64,000 bases of DNA from Novosphingobium sp. KA1. Its GTDB lineage: Bacteria; Pseudomonadota; Alphaproteobacteria; Sphingomonadales; Sphingomonadaceae. A program made the position numbers and the translations under genes. The notes below the pieces were generated by a model. The model was not told the DNA's origin and did no database searches. It was given only the letters and a program-made list of their open reading frames with translations. Of this stretch, positions 8,927 to 18,982 are shown piece by piece (the stretch's first letter is position 1; every line of letters starts with the position of its first letter). The stretch covers positions 869,501 to 933,500 of the forward strand of contig NZ_CP021247.1 of the NCBI RefSeq assembly GCF_017309955.1. Reading direction: 5' to 3'.

Positions 8927-9478
8927 GTGAAGGGCATGGCCCCGGGCAAGTTCCAGCGTGCAATCAGCGATGAACAGGAGCGGCAGGCGGCAATCGCCGA
9001 AACCGTCGCTCTTGCCGCCCCTGGCATACAGGCATCCGGCACACAGGCATCCGAAAAACAGGCGCCCGGCGCCGCCAAACCCCGGAGCCGTGCCGCCCGG
9101 GTCAGGGACAAGCTCAAGGCGAAGGCCAAGCCCCCCGAGATCCGCGGCCCCAGCCCCAATTCGGCCACCAACCTCATCATTGCCGACGTCGCCCTGCGCG
9201 GCGGCGCCGCGATTGCGCGCCGCGCGATGGAACAGGCCGTACTCGGCAAGGCCTATACCCCCCGCAAGGCCAAGGCGATTCTCGACGGTCGTTCGTTCGG
9301 CGAATCGATTGCCCACGGGCTTCTCGCACGGGTCGCCCTGAACTCAGTCCCCGGCGCCATCGCGGTTGTCGGCGGGCTTGCCATCAAGACGCTCTACGAC
9401 CGCTCCCGCGCCCGCAAGGCCCGTGCCAGCGGCGAAAGACAGCTCGCCGAAATGGCCGAGGACGGCACCGAAAGCTGA
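8927..9478 (+). CDS. Conserved-looking hypothetical protein (183 aa)
   Basis: I do not recognise the family. The N-terminal half (about residues 1-75) is low-complexity, rich in Ala, Pro, Lys and Gln, with a repeated GIQASGTQASEKQAP stretch. From about residue 78 a more ordered part follows (NSATNLIIADVALRGGAAIARRAMEQAVLGK). It contains one apolar segment (VPGAIAVVGGLAIKTLYD, about 140-158) that could be a membrane anchor, and a basic tail. It lies 25 nt after sspB and 65 nt before gmk, on the same strand. Codon use matches its neighbours. Confidence 0.72.
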   Translation: MKGMAPGKFQRAISDEQERQAAIAETVALAAPGIQASGTQASEKQAPGAAKPRSRAARVRDKLKAKAKPPEIRGPSPNSATNLIIADVALRGGAAIARRAMEQAVLGKAYTPRKAKAILDGRSFGESIAHGLLARVALNSVPGAIAVVGGLAIKTLYDRSRARKARASGERQLAEMAEDGTES

Positions 9479-9543
9479 TCGGGCCGACCTTGCCTCCTGA
9501 TTTGCCCTCTTGATTTGATGCGCAACCATCGGCATCGGGGCCC

Positions 9544-10197
9544 ATGGTCAACTCTCCCGAAAACCCCGCTGATACGCTGGCCCGACGCGGCCTGATGCTG
9601 ATCATGTCCTCGCCCTCGGGCGCGGGCAAGACAACGATCTCGCGCATGCTGCTCGAGCACGATGCCCACATCCGCAACTCGGTATCCTGCACCACCCGCC
9701 CGCCCCGCCCCGGCGAAGTCGACGGCAAGGACTACCACTTCGTCAGCCAGGCCGAATTCGACCGGATGGCCGCCGAAGGCGAGTTCCTCGAATGGGCGAC
9801 CGTGTTCGGCAACAGCTACGCCACCCCCAAGGCCCAGGTGAAGGCCGGTCTCAAGGACGGGCAGGACTACCTGTTCGACATCGACTGGCAGGGCACCCAG
9901 CAGCTCTACCAGAAGCTGGAGCGCGACGTCGTGCGCGTGTTCCTGCTGCCGCCCAGCATCGACGAACTGCGCCGCCGCCTGACCGGGCGCGGCACCGATT
10001 CGATGGACGTGATCGCCGCCCGCATGGAACGCGCCCGCTCGGAAATCAGCCACTGGGACGGCTATGACTACGTCGTCGTCAACGATGACATCGACCAGTG
10101 CTTCGAGAAGGTGAAGCAGATCCTCGCCGCCGAACGCATGCGCCGCGCCCGCCAGACCGGCCTGATCGGCTTCGTGCGCGAACTGATGGCGCCCTAA
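9544..10197 (+). CDS. gmk: Guanylate kinase
   Basis: Gmk phosphorylates GMP/dGMP to GDP/dGDP. The P-loop SSPSGAGKTTISRMLLEHD is near residue 22. The GMP-binding region follows (NSVSCTTRPPRPGEVDGKDY, then ATVFGNSYATPKAQVK and YLFDIDWQGTQQL). The lid segment RRRLTGRGTDSMDVIAAR is intact. The length of 217 aa is normal. The coding ATG follows a short AT-rich stretch after the hypothetical gene. Confidence 0.96.
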   Translation: MVNSPENPADTLARRGLMLIMSSPSGAGKTTISRMLLEHDAHIRNSVSCTTRPPRPGEVDGKDYHFVSQAEFDRMAAEGEFLEWATVFGNSYATPKAQVKAGLKDGQDYLFDIDWQGTQQLYQKLERDVVRVFLLPPSIDELRRRLTGRGTDSMDVIAARMERARSEISHWDGYDYVVVNDDIDQCFEKVKQILAAERMRRARQTGLIGFVRELMAP

Positions 10198-10217
10198 GTC
10201 CGGACTGACGTCCAGAG

Positions 10218-10252
10218 GCGGCACCAGCCCAGTGCGGATTTCCAAACAAACA
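10218..10252. repeat. Partial copy of the GCGGCACC palindromic element
   Basis: Just downstream of gmk, GCGGCACCAGCCC is followed by GCGGATTTCC and CAAACAAAC. These are the arm end, flanking hairpin half and tail sequences of the larger element at 15632-15767 and 60378-60514. Only the outer part of one side remains, so this looks like a degraded or partial copy. Confidence 0.6.
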
Positions 10253-10422
10253 CCCGAACGGAAACTGCGCCGTCGCGCACTTTCCGTTCAATCCGGTGAA
10301 TTTCCCTGTCCTCACGATGCGCTGCTTATAGCCGCCGCATCCTTCCTGCTTGTCGCGCCGGTCCCCACCCTCTAGGCGCGCCTGCAAACATGCCATTTGG
10401 CCGACTTTCTGGAGACGCGAAC

Positions 10423-11259
<837 letters not shown>

Positions 11260-11283
11260 TCCCGCCGCCAGTACACGATGCGG

Positions 11284-11318
11284 AAAAAGGGCCGGATGCC
11301 GACGCATCCGGCCCTTTT
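11284..11318 (+). terminator. Rho-independent terminator after dapD
   Basis: A perfect 11-bp stem (GGGCCGGATGC / GCATCCGGCCC) with a CGAC loop is flanked by an A-tract before and TTTT after. It lies 25 nt past the dapD stop. Confidence 0.9.
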
Positions 11319-11416
11319 CCTTTTCCCCTGCCCCGACACGGAACGCGAGGCGGCCCCGGCGCGTTTCCCCCCGGAACGCCACTGGTGAAAACCATTGGCA
11401 TTGCGGGAGCAGCGAC

Positions 11417-11878
11417 ATGGAAATTCCCTGCCCGGCCCTGGCGACGGTCGATCTCGACCGCTACATCGCGGCCCAAGCCTCCACTTATGCAGGTGCCCTT
11501 GCCGAACTCGAGCGCGGCGAGAAGTCCAGCCACTGGATGTGGTTCGTCTTCCCCCAGATCATCGGGCTCGGACAGAGCGAAAACGCCCGCCGCTATGCCA
11601 TCACCGGACTGCCCGAGGCCCATGCCTATCTGGCCCACCTGCTGCTCGGTGCCCGGCTGGACGAGTGTACCGACGTGATGCTCGGCTGGGCCGCAGAGCG
11701 CAGCGCAGGCGCGATCCTGGGCGAGGTGGACGCGATGAAGTTCCGCTCCTCGATGACCCTGTTCGAGGCGGCGGGCGGCGGCGATCGCTACTCCCGCGCG
11801 CTGGATGCCTTCTGCGGGGGCCAGCGCGACGCGCGCACGCTGGACGTGCTCGCCATGCCCGCGCCGCTTCCCGGCTAG
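11417..11878 (+). CDS. DUF1810 family protein
   Basis: This 153-aa protein matches the DUF1810 pattern: SSHWMWFVFPQIIGLGQSEN, ARRYAITGLPEAHAYLAHLL, then LGEVDAMKFRSSMTLFEAA. These are cytosolic single-domain proteins of unknown biochemical role. It stands alone, 98 nt past the dapD terminator, and so probably has its own promoter. The start is the ATG before EIPCPALATVDLDRYIAAQA. Confidence 0.88.
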   Translation: MEIPCPALATVDLDRYIAAQASTYAGALAELERGEKSSHWMWFVFPQIIGLGQSENARRYAITGLPEAHAYLAHLLLGARLDECTDVMLGWAAERSAGAILGEVDAMKFRSSMTLFEAAGGGDRYSRALDAFCGGQRDARTLDVLAMPAPLPG

Positions 11879-12037
11879 GCGGTGATTTCATCCGGTCGGA
11901 AAAGGCGCCGAGAAGCCGGGAACCGGCTGGCGCCCTGTGGCGTTCCCGGATTGGCCCGTGATGCAGCGAGGCCCGGTGGCCATCCCTGCATGCGCGAAGC
12001 GCGGCCCCTCGTCGGTCCGCCGGCCTTCGGGAGAGCC

Positions 12038-12244
12038 ATGATGCAACGCGTTGGCGACGAAGTTCACCTCGATGACGATGAAGCACGCTCGGGCAGCACC
12101 CCGCATGTCGTGCGCTGGATGCTGATCTTCGGCCTGCTGCTGGCGGTGCTGGCGATGTCGGCGATCTGGATCACCCGCGCGATCCACGAGCAGCCGCGCC
12201 AGGGTGATCCGGTCACGGCCGAGGAACACGCCCTCGGCAGCTGA
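12038..12244 (+). CDS. Small single-pass membrane protein
   Basis: The predicted 68-aa protein begins MMQRVGDEVHLDDDEARSG. It has one hydrophobic helix (WMLIFGLLLAVLAMSAIWI, about residues 28-46) and a short tail (HEQPRQGDPVTAEEHALGS). GGGAGAG just upstream is a reasonable ribosome site for this start. The frame is open further upstream, but the extra residues are Arg/Pro-rich and look non-coding. It converges on the dipeptidase gene with only 13 nt between stops. I cannot assign a function. Confidence 0.6.
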   Translation: MMQRVGDEVHLDDDEARSGSTPHVVRWMLIFGLLLAVLAMSAIWITRAIHEQPRQGDPVTAEEHALGS

Positions 12245-12257
12245 GGCAAAGCGGCAT

Positions 12258-13541
12258 TCAGAAGGCGGTCGGCGATTCGATCGGCGGGTCTGCCCGGTGC
12301 GCCGCCGCATAAGCTTCGGCCGCTTTCATCACCCGCAGCATGTTGCCGCTGGCGATCTTTTCGAGATCGGCCTGCGAATGGCCGCGCCGCGCCAGTTCGG
12401 CGAACAGCGCCGGATAGGTCGAGACATCCTCCATGCCGACGACCGTTGTGCCCACCCCGTCGAAGTCGCCGCCGAGGCCGACATGGTCGATCCCTGACAC
12501 GGCCACGATATGGTCGATGTTGTCGGCCACGTCCTTGATCGAGCCGCGCGGCATCGGATGCGCGGCTTCCCAGTCCTTCAGCCCCTTCGCCGCCGCCTCG
12601 GGCTCGCCGAGGTAAAGCGCGTCGAGCCGTGCCTTCTCGCCGGCCCGCGCGGCGTTCCACTGGCGCGTCTCCTCGACCACGTACGTCGGGAACACGTTGA
12701 CCATGATGATGCCCCCGTTCGCGGCCAGCGCCTTGAGCACGGTATCCGAGGCATTGCGGGTATGGTGGTTGATCGCGCGTGCATTCGAATGGCTGAAGAT
12801 CACCGGCGCCTTGGCCACGGCCAGCGTGTCCATCATGGTCGCCTCGCTGGTGTGGCTGAGGTCTACCAGCATGCCGATGCGCTGCATCTCGCGTACCACG
12901 TCACGGCCGAAATCGGTGAGGCCATCGTGCTCGGGCTTGTCGGTGGCGCTGTCCGCCCAGGGGGTGTTCTTGAAGTGGGTCAGCGTCATGTAGCGCGCGC
13001 CGAGCGCATACATCTGGCGCAGCACCCCCAGCGAACCGCCGATCGAATGGCCGCCCTCCATGCCGATGAGCGAAGCGATCCTCCCCGCTTTCATCGCCTT
13101 CTCGACATCGGCAGCGCTGGTGGCGAGTTGCATGTCGCCGGGATAGGCTGCGACCAGCCGCCGGGTCACGTCGATCTGCTCCAGCGTCGCCTGCACCGCA
13201 TGCTGATCGTCGAGCGCCGCCGAGACGTAGACCGACCAGAACTGCGCGCCGACATGGCCCTTGCGCAGCCGCGCAAGGTCGGTGTGCATGGCCTGCTCGT
13301 CCTTCGCGGGATCGGCGGTCCTGGTGGTGTCACGAAAGTCGAAACCCGCCAGCACGTCCTTGCGACGTTCGCGCAATTGTTCGGGGACGTCGTTGTGCCC
13401 GTCCCATACCGGCGCGGCGCGCAATGCAGCCTCGGCAACCTGTTCGGGGGTCGGCGCGGCAAGAGCCGCAGGAGCGGACATCGTCGCGGCCAAAGCCAGG
13501 CTAACGCCCGCCAGCCGAAGGTTCCGGTACTTTGCCATCAT
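12258..13541 (-). CDS. Membrane dipeptidase, peptidase family M19
   Basis: This is a zinc dipeptidase of the renal-dipeptidase family that cleaves dipeptides, including D-containing ones. The chosen start gives MMAKYRNLRLAGVSLALAAT followed by ...AALAAPTPEQV, a Sec signal peptide, so the enzyme is exported. GGGGG precedes the ATG pair closely. Metal-site motifs are present: WDGHNDVPEQLR, GMEGGHSIGG, DLSHTSEATM, SHSNARAI and DHVGLGGDFDGV. The length of 427 aa fits the family. An upstream extension of the frame would put Cys-rich, unlikely residues before the signal peptide. Confidence 0.9.
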   Translation of the reverse strand: MMAKYRNLRLAGVSLALAATMSAPAALAAPTPEQVAEAALRAAPVWDGHNDVPEQLRERRKDVLAGFDFRDTTRTADPAKDEQAMHTDLARLRKGHVGAQFWSVYVSAALDDQHAVQATLEQIDVTRRLVAAYPGDMQLATSAADVEKAMKAGRIASLIGMEGGHSIGGSLGVLRQMYALGARYMTLTHFKNTPWADSATDKPEHDGLTDFGRDVVREMQRIGMLVDLSHTSEATMMDTLAVAKAPVIFSHSNARAINHHTRNASDTVLKALAANGGIIMVNVFPTYVVEETRQWNAARAGEKARLDALYLGEPEAAAKGLKDWEAAHPMPRGSIKDVADNIDHIVAVSGIDHVGLGGDFDGVGTTVVGMEDVSTYPALFAELARRGHSQADLEKIASGNMLRVMKAAEAYAAAHRADPPIESPTAF

Positions 13542-14033
13542 TGCCCCCTGTTGCGACCTCACTGCCCAAACCTTGCGGGCCGGGCAGAAGAAAACGACAG
13601 GCAGGCCATTTGTGCAAGTGCAGCAATGCGAAAAATACATGATCGGGCTGGGAAATCCGCCGCAGGAGGAAAAAGGAGCCGTCGGCGAAGGCGCGAGGCG
13701 GGCGCGACCTCCCGTTCTCGTTCTACCTTATCCAGCGCGGATCGCCCCCCGACGACCACACGGACCAAGCACCGACGGCTCCCGGTAAAATGGCGAATTC
13801 TCGCCATCCCCTAGGACAAATTCTGTTCGAGACCGTTTACCCCGGCCATCCCTTGCGGATCGACCTATAGGTACACTCCCTTGATCACTGGTTAAAACTC
13901 TGAGCGCACAGGGCAAGAGGGCGGCCGATTAAAATAATGTAAGCCTGGAACCAAATGGCACCCAATGTGCATCGCCCTGGCGGGTTTCGCGGCCTGGCTT
14001 GATCGCCCCGCAGGCGCGGCCTAGCCCTTGGGC
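13542..14033. other. 492-nt divergent intergenic region
   Basis: This lies between the divergent dipeptidase and GMC oxidoreductase genes, so it should hold both promoters. The stretch near 13860-13950 is less GC-rich than its surroundings (GGTTAAAACTC, GATTAAAATAATG) and is the likeliest promoter zone. I see no repeat, RNA gene or convincing coding frame. Confidence 0.5.
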
Positions 14034-15629
14034 ATGGGAGAGTTCGACTACATCGTCGTGGGCGGCGGCAGTGCCGGCTGCGTGCTGGCCAACCGCCTCA
14101 GCGCCGACCCGAACAACCGGGTCCTGCTGCTCGAAGCCGGCGGGCAGGACAATTACATCTGGATCAAGGTCCCGGTCGGCTACCTCCACTGCATCGGCAA
14201 TCCGCGCACCGACTGGTGTTATACGACGCAGGCCGAACGCAATCTCGGCGACCGCGCGCTCAGGTATCCTCGCGGGCGGGTGCTGGGCGGCTGCTCGTCG
14301 ATCAACGGCATGATCTACATGCGCGGTCAGGCGGCCGACTACGAAGGGTGGCGGCAGGCGGGCAATCCCGGCTGGGGCTGGGACGACGTGCTGCCGCTGT
14401 TCAAGCGCGCGGAGGACCACTTCGAGGGCACCGGCCCCTTCCACGGCAGCGGCGGCGAGATCCGGGTCGAACGGCAGCGGCTGCGCTGGGACATTCTCGA
14501 GGCTTTCCGTGCCGCCTGTCTCGAACAGGGCATTCCGGCGAGCGAGGATTTCAATACCGGCGACAACAACGGCGCGGGGTTCTTCGAGGTCACCCAGCGA
14601 AGCGGCTGGCGCTGGAGCGCGGCGGACGCCTTCCTGAAGCCGGTACGCAGCCGTGCCAATCTCAAGGTCGAGACCGGCGCGCTGGTCGACCGGGTGGTGT
14701 TCGAGCACGGCCGCGCGGTCGCGGTGGACTATACCCTGGGCGGCGCCATCCGCTCGGCGCGGTCCCGCGGCGAAGTGGTGCTGGCGGCAGGCGCGATCGG
14801 CTCGCCGGCGATTCTCGAGCGCAGCGGCCTTGGCGATGCGGCGCGGCTGTCCGCCATGGGTATCGTGCCGCTGCTCGACCGGCCCGAAGTCGGCGGCAAC
14901 CTGCAGGACCACCTGCAGCTGCGCTGCGCCTGGCGTGTCAGCGGCGTGTCCACGCTCAACCAGCGGGCCGCGACGCTATTCGGCAAGGCACTGATCGGGC
15001 TCGAATATGCGCTCCGCCGCAGCGGGCCGATGGCGATGGCGCCGAGCCAGCTCGGGGTCTTCACCCGCAGCGACCCGCACTATGCGACGCCCAACCTCGA
15101 ATACCACGTCCAGCCGCTCAGCCTCGAGGCCTTCGGCGGCGCGCTCGATCCGTTCCCCGCCTTCACCGCCAGCGTCTGCAACCTGCGGCCGGAAAGCCGG
15201 GGCTCGACCCATATCGCCGGCGCCGACCCGGCGCTGGCCCCGCAGATCCGTCCCAACTACCTCTCGACCGAAGAGGACCTGCGTGTCGCCGCCCAGGCGA
15301 TCCGCCTGACCCGCGCGATCGTCACCCGGCCGGCGCTGGCCCGCTTCACGCCCGAAGAGCTGCGCCCCGGCATCGGCTTCCAGAGCGAGGAAGACCTGCG
15401 TCAAGCCGCGGGCATGATCGGCACCACGATTTTCCATCCGGTCGGCACCGCTGCGATGGGCCGTGTCGTCGACCCGCGCCTCAAGGTGCGGGGCGTCGAC
15501 GGCCTGCGGGTGATCGACGCTTCGGTGATGCCGACGATTACCTCGGGCAACACCAATGCGCCGACGATGATGATCGCCGAAAAGGGCGCCGAGATGCTGC
15601 TGGAAGACGCAAAACACCAGGCCGCTTGA
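14034..15629 (+). CDS. GMC-family FAD oxidoreductase (choline dehydrogenase-like)
   Basis: This is a flavoprotein alcohol dehydrogenase of the glucose-methanol-choline family. The N-terminal Rossmann motif FDYIVVGGGSAGCVLANRLS binds FAD. The GMC signature region GGCSSINGMIYMRGQAADYE and GWGWDDVLPLFKRAEDHFEG follows. The catalytic region near the C terminus is FHPVGTAAMGRVVDPRLKV with NTNAPTMMIAEKGAEMLL. The likely start is ATG giving MGEFDYIVV (531 aa); a TTG two codons earlier is possible. The substrate cannot be told from sequence: choline, aromatic or aliphatic alcohols are all plausible. A palindromic element lies right after the stop. Confidence 0.9.
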   Translation: MGEFDYIVVGGGSAGCVLANRLSADPNNRVLLLEAGGQDNYIWIKVPVGYLHCIGNPRTDWCYTTQAERNLGDRALRYPRGRVLGGCSSINGMIYMRGQAADYEGWRQAGNPGWGWDDVLPLFKRAEDHFEGTGPFHGSGGEIRVERQRLRWDILEAFRAACLEQGIPASEDFNTGDNNGAGFFEVTQRSGWRWSAADAFLKPVRSRANLKVETGALVDRVVFEHGRAVAVDYTLGGAIRSARSRGEVVLAAGAIGSPAILERSGLGDAARLSAMGIVPLLDRPEVGGNLQDHLQLRCAWRVSGVSTLNQRAATLFGKALIGLEYALRRSGPMAMAPSQLGVFTRSDPHYATPNLEYHVQPLSLEAFGGALDPFPAFTASVCNLRPESRGSTHIAGADPALAPQIRPNYLSTEEDLRVAAQAIRLTRAIVTRPALARFTPEELRPGIGFQSEEDLRQAAGMIGTTIFHPVGTAAMGRVVDPRLKVRGVDGLRVIDASVMPTITSGNTNAPTMMIAEKGAEMLLEDAKHQAA

Positions 15630-15631
15630 AG

Positions 15632-15767
15632 ATTCGCCGCAGGCGAATTTTGCGGCACCGGCCCTCTCCCTCACCCAGCCTCCCGCGAGTTTACCCTGTT
15701 GGGAGGCTGGATGGGGTAGAGGGCCGGTGCCGCGCCCAAAATGGCCCTCCGGGCATTTTTCAAACAA
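15632..15767. repeat. Composite palindromic element, full copy 1 (33-bp arms, 16-nt loop)
   Basis: Between two convergent genes lies ATTCGCC-GCA-GGCGAAT (15632-15648). A long inverted repeat follows, with arms 15652-15684 and 15701-15733 and three mismatches over 33 bp; the outer ends read GCGGCACCGGCCC. Next is an AAAATGGCCC-TCC-GGGCATTTTT hairpin (15738-15760) and CAAACAAAT. The same order, arm length and loop length occur at 60378-60514. It probably also serves as a bidirectional terminator here. Confidence 0.88.
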
Positions 15768-15771
15768 ATTC

Positions 15772-16572
15772 TCAGGCCAGCAGTGCCCGCGTGCGCGCCA
15801 CCACTTCGCCCACATAGTCCTTTGCCGCCTCGAACCCGAGCGCGGCTTGCGGCAGCGTCACGTCGATGCCCAGCGTCTTGCCGCGCGGCAAGGCGTCGAC
15901 GAATTCGCGCAAGGGCAAGTCGCCCTCGCCGGGGATCAGGCGCGGGCTGCGCGAATCGCCTTCGGCATTGCCGGAAAGCGCCCCGTCGCAGATGCGGGCA
16001 TGACCGACCAGCGCGGCGTCCAGCTCGGCGATCTGGCGCACCGTCCCGCCGGTGCGGAAGAAGTGCAGCGCGTCAATCGTGAGGCTGACCTTGTCCTCGC
16101 CGATCTCGTGCACGAGTTCGAGCGCTTCGGGCAGGCTGCGGATCGTCAGCACCGGGGCGAAGATGATCGACAGGTCCATGCCGCGCTCCTGCGCCATGGT
16201 GGCCAGTTCGCCCAACTGGTCACGCGCGCGCGCGCGCTCGAGCCCGTTGTCGTGCGCCGAGATGCGCTTGGCGCCGATCTCCGCGAACAGATCGAAGTCC
16301 CCCGCACGCTGGGCAGGGGAGACCAGATCGGAGGCGGCCACGCCCTCGCCCACCTTGATGCAGATCCCGGTTTCGGCCAGCGCCGCCCTGACCGCGCGCC
16401 GCAAGGCCGCATCCTCGCGCAGCGACCATGCGGGATAGCCCGTGTTGCTGCCCGCATCCTGCGCCAGCCCCAGCGAGACCCGCGTGCAGCCCAGTTCGGC
16501 AGCCAGCCGGATATGCTCGACCGGTCCCATTCCGGCGACCGTGCGCGACTCGATACCGAGCGGATGGGGCAT
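15772..16572 (-). CDS. Sugar phosphate isomerase/epimerase-like TIM-barrel protein
   Basis: This is a xylose-isomerase-like TIM-barrel (AP endonuclease family 2) protein of 266 aa. The start MPHPLGIESRTVAGMGPVEH was chosen because AGAGGA precedes it at good distance; the longer frame adds unlikely residues. Expected metal-ligand strands are visible (AKRISAHDNGLERARARDQL, DKVSLTIDALHFFRTGG, ARICDGALSGNAEGDSRSPR, IPGEGDLPLREFVDALP). Members include sugar isomerases and dehydratases, so the substrate is open. It is convergent with the GMC gene across the palindromic element. Confidence 0.82.
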   Translation of the reverse strand: MPHPLGIESRTVAGMGPVEHIRLAAELGCTRVSLGLAQDAGSNTGYPAWSLREDAALRRAVRAALAETGICIKVGEGVAASDLVSPAQRAGDFDLFAEIGAKRISAHDNGLERARARDQLGELATMAQERGMDLSIIFAPVLTIRSLPEALELVHEIGEDKVSLTIDALHFFRTGGTVRQIAELDAALVGHARICDGALSGNAEGDSRSPRLIPGEGDLPLREFVDALPRGKTLGIDVTLPQAALGFEAAKDYVGEVVARTRALLA

Positions 16573-16682
16573 TATCGGATCCTCTCGTCCCTCATGGACC
16601 GTAAGACTTGTGAACCTTGCAGTGCACTGCAATGCTTCCCAATATCGTGCCCCGCGAGCCAATGCACGCATGAAAGGATTGC

Positions 16683-17168
16683 ATGCCCGATCCCGCTCCT
16701 ATCCCCGCCCAACTCCCCTCCCAGATCATCGCCCGGCTCGGCCTCGAACCGCACCCCGAAGGCGGCTGGTATCGCCAGACCTGGCGGGCGGAAACGGCAA
16801 CGGAAGGGCAAGGCGGTCGCCCCACGGCCACGGCGATCTATTTCCTGCTGGAAGAGCACCAGCGCTCGCACTGGCACCGGGTAGACGGTGCCGAACTGTG
16901 GTTCTGGCATGCCGGAGCCCCGGTCGCGCTGCTGACCGCCCCCGGCGATCGGGGCCCGGTCACGCGCACCGTGCTGGGTTCGCAGGTCCTGGAAGGCGAG
17001 GCCGGACAGGCGCTGGTCCCGACCGGTCACTGGCAGGCCAGCGAACCGATCGGCGGCTGGGCCCTGGTGAGCTGCGTGGTATCACCCGGCTTTCACTTCG
17101 GCGGCTTCGAACTTGCCGCTCCGGGCTGGGCCCCCGGGCAGACGCCGGGCGTTCCGGCGCAACGCTGA
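16683..17168 (+). CDS. Cupin superfamily (DUF985) protein
   Basis: This 161-aa protein has the DUF985 cupin signature LGLEPHPEGGWYRQTWRAE, ATAIYFLLEEHQRSHWHRVD with GAELWFWHAG, then VPTGHWQASEPIGGWALVSC and VSPGFHFGGFEL. The histidines in SHWHRVD and the following acidic residue would form the metal or ligand site of the small barrel. Family members are of unknown function. It is divergent from the TIM-barrel gene with a 110-nt gap. Confidence 0.88.
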   Translation: MPDPAPIPAQLPSQIIARLGLEPHPEGGWYRQTWRAETATEGQGGRPTATAIYFLLEEHQRSHWHRVDGAELWFWHAGAPVALLTAPGDRGPVTRTVLGSQVLEGEAGQALVPTGHWQASEPIGGWALVSCVVSPGFHFGGFELAAPGWAPGQTPGVPAQR

Positions 17169-17216
17169 TCCGCCGACCGAACAGCCGCCGCCGCTGTCCA
17201 CCCGCAAGCGGGGCCC

Positions 17217-17528
17217 TCAGCCGCGAATGGCGGGCCGCAAACGCAGCGCCAGCATGATCGCCAGCGGCCAGAACAGGGTTGCCGCGATATCGCCCAGGGT
17301 ATCGGGCCAATTCCACGAACCGTGGGCAAGACGGTCGACATATTCGTTGATGCCTTCCGCCAGGGCCACCACCAGGAACGGCGCTGGCGTACTCAGCTTG
17401 CGGCGCACGATCATCGCCGCCAGCAACCAGATGGCCAGCCCTGCATAAGTATGCGCGAACTTGTCGGGAGAGGGACATTGGCTGACGATCCAGCTGATCA
17501 GCCGCTCATATTGGTGAACCAGTTCCAT
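17217..17528 (-). CDS. VanZ-like small integral membrane protein
   Basis: This 103-aa protein shows DKFAHTYAGLAIWLLAAMIV, then PFLVVALAEGINEYVDRL and WPDTLGDIAATLFWPLAIML. That spacing of an Asp-Lys-x-x-His motif, a membrane Glu and a late Asp-x-x-Gly resembles VanZ-like proteins, but is shorter. Three membrane helices are likely. The assignment to VanZ-like is by pattern only. It converges with the cupin gene. Confidence 0.65.
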   Translation of the reverse strand: MELVHQYERLISWIVSQCPSPDKFAHTYAGLAIWLLAAMIVRRKLSTPAPFLVVALAEGINEYVDRLAHGSWNWPDTLGDIAATLFWPLAIMLALRLRPAIRG

Positions 17529-17742
17529 GGCGCAGGCTTATGCTGCACAGCAGCATTCCGGTCCAGAGCATGCCGACCTGCCCTGTGCATGACACGCCGT
17601 CTTACCCCCAGCCGCTCCCCGAAAAGAGACCCTGAAAAGAGGCCCTGATGCCACAAGGCGCGCCGGATTTCTCCGCCGCGCCTTGTCCTTCTCCCCAAGC
17701 CTCGGCTCGGCGCCCCGGTTGTCCGGGTGCGCGAGTTGCAAA

Positions 17743-18132
17743 CTAGAGCGCCACCCTGCGCTGCATGCGGGCAAGCGCCCGATCGATGGCATCACGCGCG
17801 GCGCCCGCCACGGTACCCGAAACCACCCGGTAGACGATCCGCCCCCCTTCCAGCGAATAGGCCACGGTCGCCATGTCGTCGTTGAAGCTCGACAGGTAGA
17901 GCGTGGGCTTGCGCTGGATGAGGGCGAGATCGTCCGCTCGGGGAACCAGGGTATCGCGCAGGAGATAGGCGCCGGTCATTGCCGTTTCGGGATTGGACAC
18001 CTCCGAGACCGCCCCTTCGGACAGGGCCGGCAGCGGCACTGCGGCAGACAGGTCCCGCGCCTGGACGGACATGGTTGTCGCCAGCGCGAAGGCCACGAGG
18101 CCCACCTGCAATGCTGCCAGGAATCGCTTCAT
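17743..18132 (-). CDS. Small exported protein of unknown function
   Basis: The start giving MKRFLAALQVGLVAFALATT has GAGGATGATGTC before it and encodes a clear signal peptide cut near SVQARDLSA. The mature part of about 105 aa contains ETAMTGAYLLRDTLVPRADD, LIQRKPTLYLSSFNDDMATV and GGRIVYRVVSGTVAGAARDA. I do not recognise the family. It is probably periplasmic. The frame continues upstream without stops, but those residues look non-coding. Confidence 0.7.
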   Translation of the reverse strand: MKRFLAALQVGLVAFALATTMSVQARDLSAAVPLPALSEGAVSEVSNPETAMTGAYLLRDTLVPRADDLALIQRKPTLYLSSFNDDMATVAYSLEGGRIVYRVVSGTVAGAARDAIDRALARMQRRVAL

Positions 18133-18431
18133 GACATCATCCTCTTCCAGTGGCGGTACCGTTCGTGCGGCCCGCCTTGTCCTGAGCGGCGACCATACCA
18201 GCCGGCAGCACAATTCCAAAGCGCTGTTTGCCATGGCTGCCGCTTCCGGCGTCATCCGTTCGGAGCAGTGGCCGCCTCTCCTCATCCCGCCACCGGCCGC
18301 AAAACCTGCCCTGTCCGCCGATCCTCGACCGATCCGGCCGGGCACCGTCATGACAGTTGCCGCGTTTCGTGAGAGCTTTCTCCCACCCGCGCCGGTTCCA
18401 GCGTTGGGCGCAGCAGCAAAAGGACCTTGCG

Positions 18432-18860
18432 ATGACCACCAATTCCGCCTCCGCCCGCTACGAAGGACTCGGCAAGGACGGCAAGGGTTCGATCACCACC
18501 CGCTCTGGCGTGCTGTCGGACCAGCCCTACGGCTTCGGCACGCGCTTCGAAGGCAAGCCCGGCACCAATCCCGAGGAACTCATCGCCGCCGCCCATGCCG
18601 CCTGCTTCACGATGGCAACCAGCTTCGGCCTCGCCAAGGCGGGCTTTTCCGAAGGCACGCTGGACACCCAGTGCACGGTAACGCTCGATCAGGCCGATGG
18701 CGGCTTTGCCGTCACCCGGTCGGCGCTGGTGCTCAAGGGCGCGATCCCCGGCATTTCGGCGGAAGACTTCGCGCGGATCGCCGAGGAGGCCGAGCAGAAC
18801 TGTCCGATCTCCAAGCTGCTGGACTGCGAGATCACGCTGGAAAAGTCGCTGGAAGGCTAA
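18432..18860 (+). CDS. OsmC-family peroxiredoxin (OsmC/Ohr-like)
   Basis: This is a thiol peroxidase of the OsmC family that reduces organic hydroperoxides. The first catalytic Cys lies in LIAAAHAACFTMATSFGLAK and the second in AEEAEQNCPISKLLDCEIT. The N-terminal pattern ARYEGLGKDGKGSITTRSGV and PYGFGTRFEGKPGTNPEEL matches the OsmC rather than the Ohr subgroup. I chose the ATG giving MTTNSASARY (142 aa), preceded by AAAAGGA. It reads divergently from the exported-protein gene. Confidence 0.92.
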   Translation: MTTNSASARYEGLGKDGKGSITTRSGVLSDQPYGFGTRFEGKPGTNPEELIAAAHAACFTMATSFGLAKAGFSEGTLDTQCTVTLDQADGGFAVTRSALVLKGAIPGISAEDFARIAEEAEQNCPISKLLDCEITLEKSLEG

Positions 18861-18982
18861 GGCCCACCGAAAAATGGAGCGTAAGGTCTGGCACCGGGAA
18901 CGGCGCCAGACCCGGCTCACCCGGGAACGGCCAGTTGCCCCGGGCGTTGTGTCGGCGGAGGAGGGAGAACAGAGGACCGCCC